DNA from: MPNP01 sp965215545
GTDB lineage: Bacteria; Pseudomonadota; Alphaproteobacteria; Rhodobacterales; Rhodobacteraceae
Direction of reading: 5' to 3'
Assembly (NCBI GenBank): GCA_965215545.1
Contig: OZ244066.1
Coordinates: 2,480,001-2,544,000, forward strand
Length of the DNA: 64,000 nucleotides
How positions within the stretch are numbered: position 1 is the first letter of the stretch; each line of letters opens with the position of its first letter. The notes below the pieces were generated by a model that worked only from the letters and a program-made list of their open reading frames with translations, made no database searches and was not told where the DNA came from. A program made the translations under genes and the position numbers. Below, in pieces: positions 60,421 through 64,000 of the stretch.

Positions 60421-61250
60421 CCGGACCCATGATTGCGCAGGATGCCTGTCGGAACAAGGCCCCGTCGACCGGCATTGATCCCACCCTCAATCCATGATCG
60501 GTAATGTCGGCAGATTCGACCTCGGAACTGCCTGATCCTCCCTGCTCCAAATCTCGGGACAGGTTCGACAGGACACATTGCGAGTCCGACCCGTTCATTC
60601 CGTTGGGTTAACGAGAGCGCAGGGATGATCATGGGTCTCGGTCCGACGCGCTGACCGCGCCGGAGGGTCCCAGGCGGCTGGCGGCACCTGTATCCGATGC
60701 GGGAGATGCACCACGCGCCGAGGCTGGCCGCGGGGTTCCTGCACATGTGGCGTCATCAGTCCGCATCGGGTGCGTTGCGATCGACGGGCGGACTTGCCGT
60801 GCTGTGCTGTCCTGAGCAGGCTGGTGCGATCGTGCCTCCCGTGCTGGCGGGCACTGTCCCGGGCTCCGGCTTGTCTGTGTCACCTGTCCGCAGTGCCGCT
60901 ACACCTGTCACCCTGTCGGACACCAACGCCGCGACCTGATCGGGTCTGCACGCGCCCGGTTCCGGGCAGGACTTTCGTGACGCCGGAAGGCCGGGGCAAC
61001 TGCCTGCTGGCGACGGGTTGGTGTTGAACTGGCGCGACCACCGATCACTGTTTCGAGCCACAAACTCCTGGTTCAGGAACCTGAACAGTTGCGTGCATCC
61101 CCCAGTGCAGCGATCCGTTGAAAGAGCACCATCCACGGATGGCGGATTGGCAGAAGTGCTGGTCTTCGGGATGGTCCTGACGTATCCCCGTGGCGGGTGA
61201 CATGCGTGAATCAAGGCAACGTGCCCGGGAACGACACAAGGGGTCAGTGC
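60421..61250. other. Gene-free stretch of about 830 bases
   Basis: Several open frames on both strands are short, overlap each other and match no family that I recognise. I see no repeat, tRNA or hairpin of note. Confidence 0.45.
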
Positions 61251-62240
61251 GTGACGACCACGGACGGGGATGGATCGAAACAGCGCGGTGTTCCAGCGAG
61301 GGCGGCAGCCGGTCCGGAGTCCTGGCGCATCCAATCGCCCCACGACCGCCTGTTCAAGCGGGTGTTGGAAAATCCGCGCCGCGCCGCGGTCGTTCTGAAG
61401 ACCTATCTGCCACAGGAGATCGCCGACCAGCTGTCGGATGACCTGCCCAGACTGGTGGACGGTTCCTTTGTCGATCCCGCCTTGAGTGCGCACCAGTCGG
61501 ACCTCCTGTTCGAGGCCACACTCGCGACCGGGACACCGGTCTTCATCTACACCCTTCTGGAGCACAAATCGACGCCGGATCCCCTGACGCCACTGCAGAT
61601 CGAGGAGTACAAGCTCAAGATCTGGCGCCGCGCGCACGACAGGCATCCCGAACACAGGTTCCAGTTGCCACCGATCATTGCACTGGTCCTGTACCATGGC
61701 GACCGGCCGTGGACGGTCCCGCAGTCCATTCCGGAGATGATCGTGGATGACGCCGCCACCCGTGCGGTGACCCGCCAGCCGGGGTATCGCGTGCATCACG
61801 TCGGACCCGATGGTGTCCCGGAACTGGCCGCCTACCCGGAATTGCGCGCCATCTTCCTGGCCCTGTATCTCTCGCAGGCGAAAGGAGCCCAACGGACTGT
61901 CAAGAGCTACACGGACATCTTTGCACTTCTGGACAATTCAGACTTGGAAGGGGTGTGCTATGGATATATAGTCCGCGGTGTCCAACCGCCCCGGGCAATC
62001 CTGGAGGAGGCACTCCGGATTGCCAAACCCGATCAAGTGGAGGCCATCATGGGATCATTCTACGAGGAAGTGCTGACCGAGGGAAAGGCCGAGGCCCTTC
62101 TCGACATTGCACGCGTCAAGTATGGCACGGTGCCCCGGGAGATTGCCGCCACGGTGCACCAGGCCTCACCGGAAAAGGTCGATCGGTGGCTTGAGGCGCT
62201 GGTCAGTGCCAAGGAGATCGATGATATTTTCAAGTCTTGA
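61251..62240 (+). CDS. Rpn-family recombination-promoting nuclease / Transposase_31 protein, 329 aa
   Basis: The PD-(D/E)XK-like N-terminal domain starts SPHDRLFKRVLENP, with DLLFEATL and YTLLEHKST providing the acidic residues and lysine of the nuclease core. PPIIALVLYHGDRPW is diagnostic of the PF04754 group. The C-terminal helical part ends ALVSAKEIDDIFKS. GTG 61251 with AAGGGG upstream is preferred; an in-frame GTG also exists at 61197. Rpn proteins nick DNA and promote recA-independent recombination, and related systems act in phage defence. Confidence 0.85.
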   Translation: MTTTDGDGSKQRGVPARAAAGPESWRIQSPHDRLFKRVLENPRRAAVVLKTYLPQEIADQLSDDLPRLVDGSFVDPALSAHQSDLLFEATLATGTPVFIYTLLEHKSTPDPLTPLQIEEYKLKIWRRAHDRHPEHRFQLPPIIALVLYHGDRPWTVPQSIPEMIVDDAATRAVTRQPGYRVHHVGPDGVPELAAYPELRAIFLALYLSQAKGAQRTVKSYTDIFALLDNSDLEGVCYGYIVRGVQPPRAILEEALRIAKPDQVEAIMGSFYEEVLTEGKAEALLDIARVKYGTVPREIAATVHQASPEKVDRWLEALVSAKEIDDIFKS

Positions 62241-62367
62241 CGGCTCACCGGTCCATCTGTGAGCCGCGCTCGTCCTGTGGCCACCACAGGACGAGACAAG
62301 GACCAGGCAGGCTGTCTGTGACTGCAAGCATCGCAGAAGAAATCCTCCCGGATCCGGTCGCACGGGA

Positions 62368-62961
62368 TCAGAACCGGTGGGTCAGGCTGGCCTGGAAGCC
62401 CGCACCCCCACTCTGCCTGTCATAGCCCAGGGCCAGAAGGGTGCCGCCCCATGGCGCTTCGATACCAGCTGCGTGGCACATCAAGACGGGCTCCGGCAAA
62501 CAGCAACCCGGTCGGCCGCGGTGTGGTCCAGTCGGCTCGCGGGGCCAAAGTGGTCGCCGTACCCGCAATGGTGATCACCGGTGCTGCCGCGCCGGTAGTC
62601 ATGATCCCATCCGCCCTTACCCTGGCATGGGCCACATCGGCGCCCATAGTCACGGCAGCTGCCGCCGGCAGGGCCAGCCGGTAGGCAGCCCCGAGATTGG
62701 CCGTCAGATCTGTCCCGGACAGACCGGCAGCACGCTGCCCCGTGCCCCGGAAAGCCAGATCACTGGCGAAGGTGATGGCGCTGGCCCGGAGGCCCACGGT
62801 CACTGGGGCGAGATCCCAGTGATGGCTGACACCGACGGTGGTGCAGGTGATGGTGCTGCCGGTGTCAGTGGCGGGATCGAGGGCGCATGACTCGGCCTGG
62901 GCCTTACCGGGCCATGCGAGAATGAGCCTCCCAACTTGAATGACAGAATTTGGGATTGCAT
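62368..62961 (-). pseudogene. Autotransporter remnant: signal region joined to barrel, passenger missing
   Basis: On the minus strand a possible signal region and ESCALDPATDTGSTITCT run directly into VGVSHHWDLAPVTVG, then LAFRGTGQRAAGLSGTDLTA and ADWTTPRPTGLLFAGARL. A different frame supplies GTLLALGYDRQSGGAGFQ and ASLTHRF. This parallels the barrel of the 1219-aa autotransporter (which ends in ASLTHRF and has DWTTPRPTGAVFAGARL), while the whole passenger is absent. At least one frameshift near 62500 and an uncertain start make it non-functional. Confidence 0.75.
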
Positions 62962-63199
62962 GACGAAATCCTTCTTTGGATGTGCCCGTGGGCCTCGGCT
63001 CAAAATGAAAGAACGTTCCAGCCAGTGCACCTCGGGCTGGAACCGGGTATACATTATTGCAGGAGGATGCGGCCTGCAACAAGATTGCTCAGTGAGGGGA
63101 GTGATTCTCCTATGGCTGACTTTTACCGACATTTTCCGACGCGCCCCGGCTCCTGACCCGATTCGGCCGAATCAGGCAACGCGAGCTAGTATACCATCG

Positions 63200-64000
63200 T
63201 CATTGAATTGATGGATACAGCGACGTCAGCTTGATCCGGGCATCCTCGGTCCGGAACCGCCAGCACACCGGTGTCCTGTCGGCATTGCGCCGGGCCTGCC
63301 AGGCCGCCACCTCCCGCACCAGCGTCGCCCGGTCGGGGATCCGACGATTGAGGCACTGGCGGGACAGGACATTGATCTCGATCTCCGCCATGTTCAGCCA
63401 GCTGCCGTGTTTCGGTGTGTGATGGATCTCGAAGCGCTCGGCCAGGCGGCGGGCCTCGGCCGGCGGGAAGGTGTCGTAGAGTGTCGACAGGGTGTGGGTG
63501 TTGAGGTTGTCCATCACCAGCACGATCGTCTTGTCGGGGAAATGGGTGTCGGCGAGGTCCCTGAGGACATGGGCAAAGTCCTGCCGGGTCCTGCGGTCCG
63601 TGACCTTGACATGCCGCCAGCCCGCCAGGGGTGCGGTCAGCATGAAGAGGTTGGCCGTGCCGTTGCGCTCGTATTCGAAGTCGTAGGCGGCGGGCTGGCC
63701 CGGGGCGGTGGGCAGGGGCGTGCGGGTCTCCCTGGTCTGCTGGCGGGAGGTCTCATCGAGGCAGACCAGCACTTCATCGCTGGCGAAGTCCCGACTGTAG
63801 GTTTCCAGCACATCCTCCATGGCACAGACGAAGTCGGCACTCGACTTGGGGGGAATGCACCAGCATTGGCTCAGCCAGGGCTTGAGACTGTTTTTTTGAG
63901 CGTCTTGTGGACGGTGGAGCGGGAGATGGTGTCCACGACCTTGAGGGCCACCAGCCGGTCGGCCAGCAGCTGCAGCGTCCACTGGGCCTGGCCTGCGGGT
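63200..64000 (-). CDS. IS630-family transposase, truncated by the window edge, with -1 frame change at A7
   Basis: DDE motifs are CLDET, VLVMDNLNTH and SWLNMAEIEI, then the tail CLNRRIPDRATLVREV typical of IS630. The C-terminal frame begins after KNSLKPWLSQCWCIPP. The N-terminal frame visible to the window end gives VDTISRSTVHKTLKK. The two meet at seven A on the coding strand (plus-strand 63891-63897), where a -1 slip joins them. Programmed frameshifting is known in this family, so the gene may be functional. The left end of the element lies between about 63150 and 63200; terminal repeats were not resolved. Confidence 0.85.
   Translation of the reverse strand, partial: TRRPGPVDAAAAGRPAGGPQGRGHHLPLHRPQDAQKNSLKPWLSQCWCIPPKSSADFVCAMEDVLETYSRDFASDEVLVCLDETSRQQTRETRTPLPTAPGQPAAYDFEYERNGTANLFMLTAPLAGWRHVKVTDRRTRQDFAHVLRDLADTHFPDKTIVLVMDNLNTHTLSTLYDTFPPAEARRLAERFEIHHTPKHGSWLNMAEIEINVLSRQCLNRRIPDRATLVREVAAWQARRNADRTPVCWRFRTEDARIKLTSLYPSIQ

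Overview
The window looks like chromosome from a GC-rich, probably marine or host-associated alphaproteobacterium. The evidence is a DUF2842 protein next to purA, a class I PHB synthase followed by phaR, secG next to pyrG, hflK-hflC-DUF2065, and a Rhodobacter-type porin. I cannot name a species. Core genes are intact. Many accessory genes carry single-base frameshifts, so the region mixes housekeeping genes with decaying, mobile or phase-variable material.

Layout. 1-3.6 kb: a catabolic operon (HpsN-like dehydrogenase, SDR, bicupin, MetE-like zinc protein). 4-8 kb: two accessory ATPases (AAA-ATPase_like/PD-(D/E)XK and DUF4143 types) and a broken HigBA-type toxin-antitoxin pair. 8-16.3 kb: membrane protein, SLC13 permease, phaC, phaR, HisC-like aminotransferase, TerB-like protein, DUF2842, purA. 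17.1-19.1 kb: a frameshifted AAA ATPase/RloB pair resembling AbiL/PARIS-type ATPase plus TOPRIM defence modules. 19.1-21.4 kb and 26.3-28.6 kb: two equal-length, apparently identical copies of a 2286-bp IS66-family element with perfect 8-bp target duplications. The element carries a Dam-like adenine methyltransferase translationally coupled to the transposase. Between the copies lie secG, pyrG, thiN and a plasmid-like parA module.

28.8-31 kb: a five-gene, fully overlapping operon of mostly unrecognised proteins, preceded by a 24-bp perfect palindrome that recurs in shorter or imperfect form at 48.7 and 51.1 kb. 31.2-31.8 kb: a 538-bp segment bounded by 22-bp inverted repeats. Each repeat has its own dyad symmetry (CCGACA, 8 bp, TGTCGG). 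Inverting the segment in silico joins an orphan start (ATG at 31161) in frame to a headless reading frame on the other strand. The segment ends 62 bp before a porin start codon. I consider this candidate DNA inversion switch the most notable undescribed feature here.

31.8-48.5 kb: a cell-surface cluster made of the porin, a 933-aa TbpB-like lipoprotein, secreted proteins, a 1219-aa autotransporter, a small TbpB-like lipoprotein directly followed by a Slam-type outer-membrane exporter, a DUF1624 acyltransferase, and a lipoprotein with a metalloprotease motif. 48.9-52.5 kb: a serine resolvase and a minus-strand accessory island with an ImmA/IrrE peptidase and an HNH-like protein. 53-60.4 kb: core genes rpiA, gor, hflK, hflC, DUF2065, yciB and an EF-G paralogue. 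61-64 kb: an Rpn-type nuclease, a passenger-less autotransporter remnant and an IS630-family transposase cut by the window edge.

No rRNA, tRNA or CRISPR array was recognised by eye.
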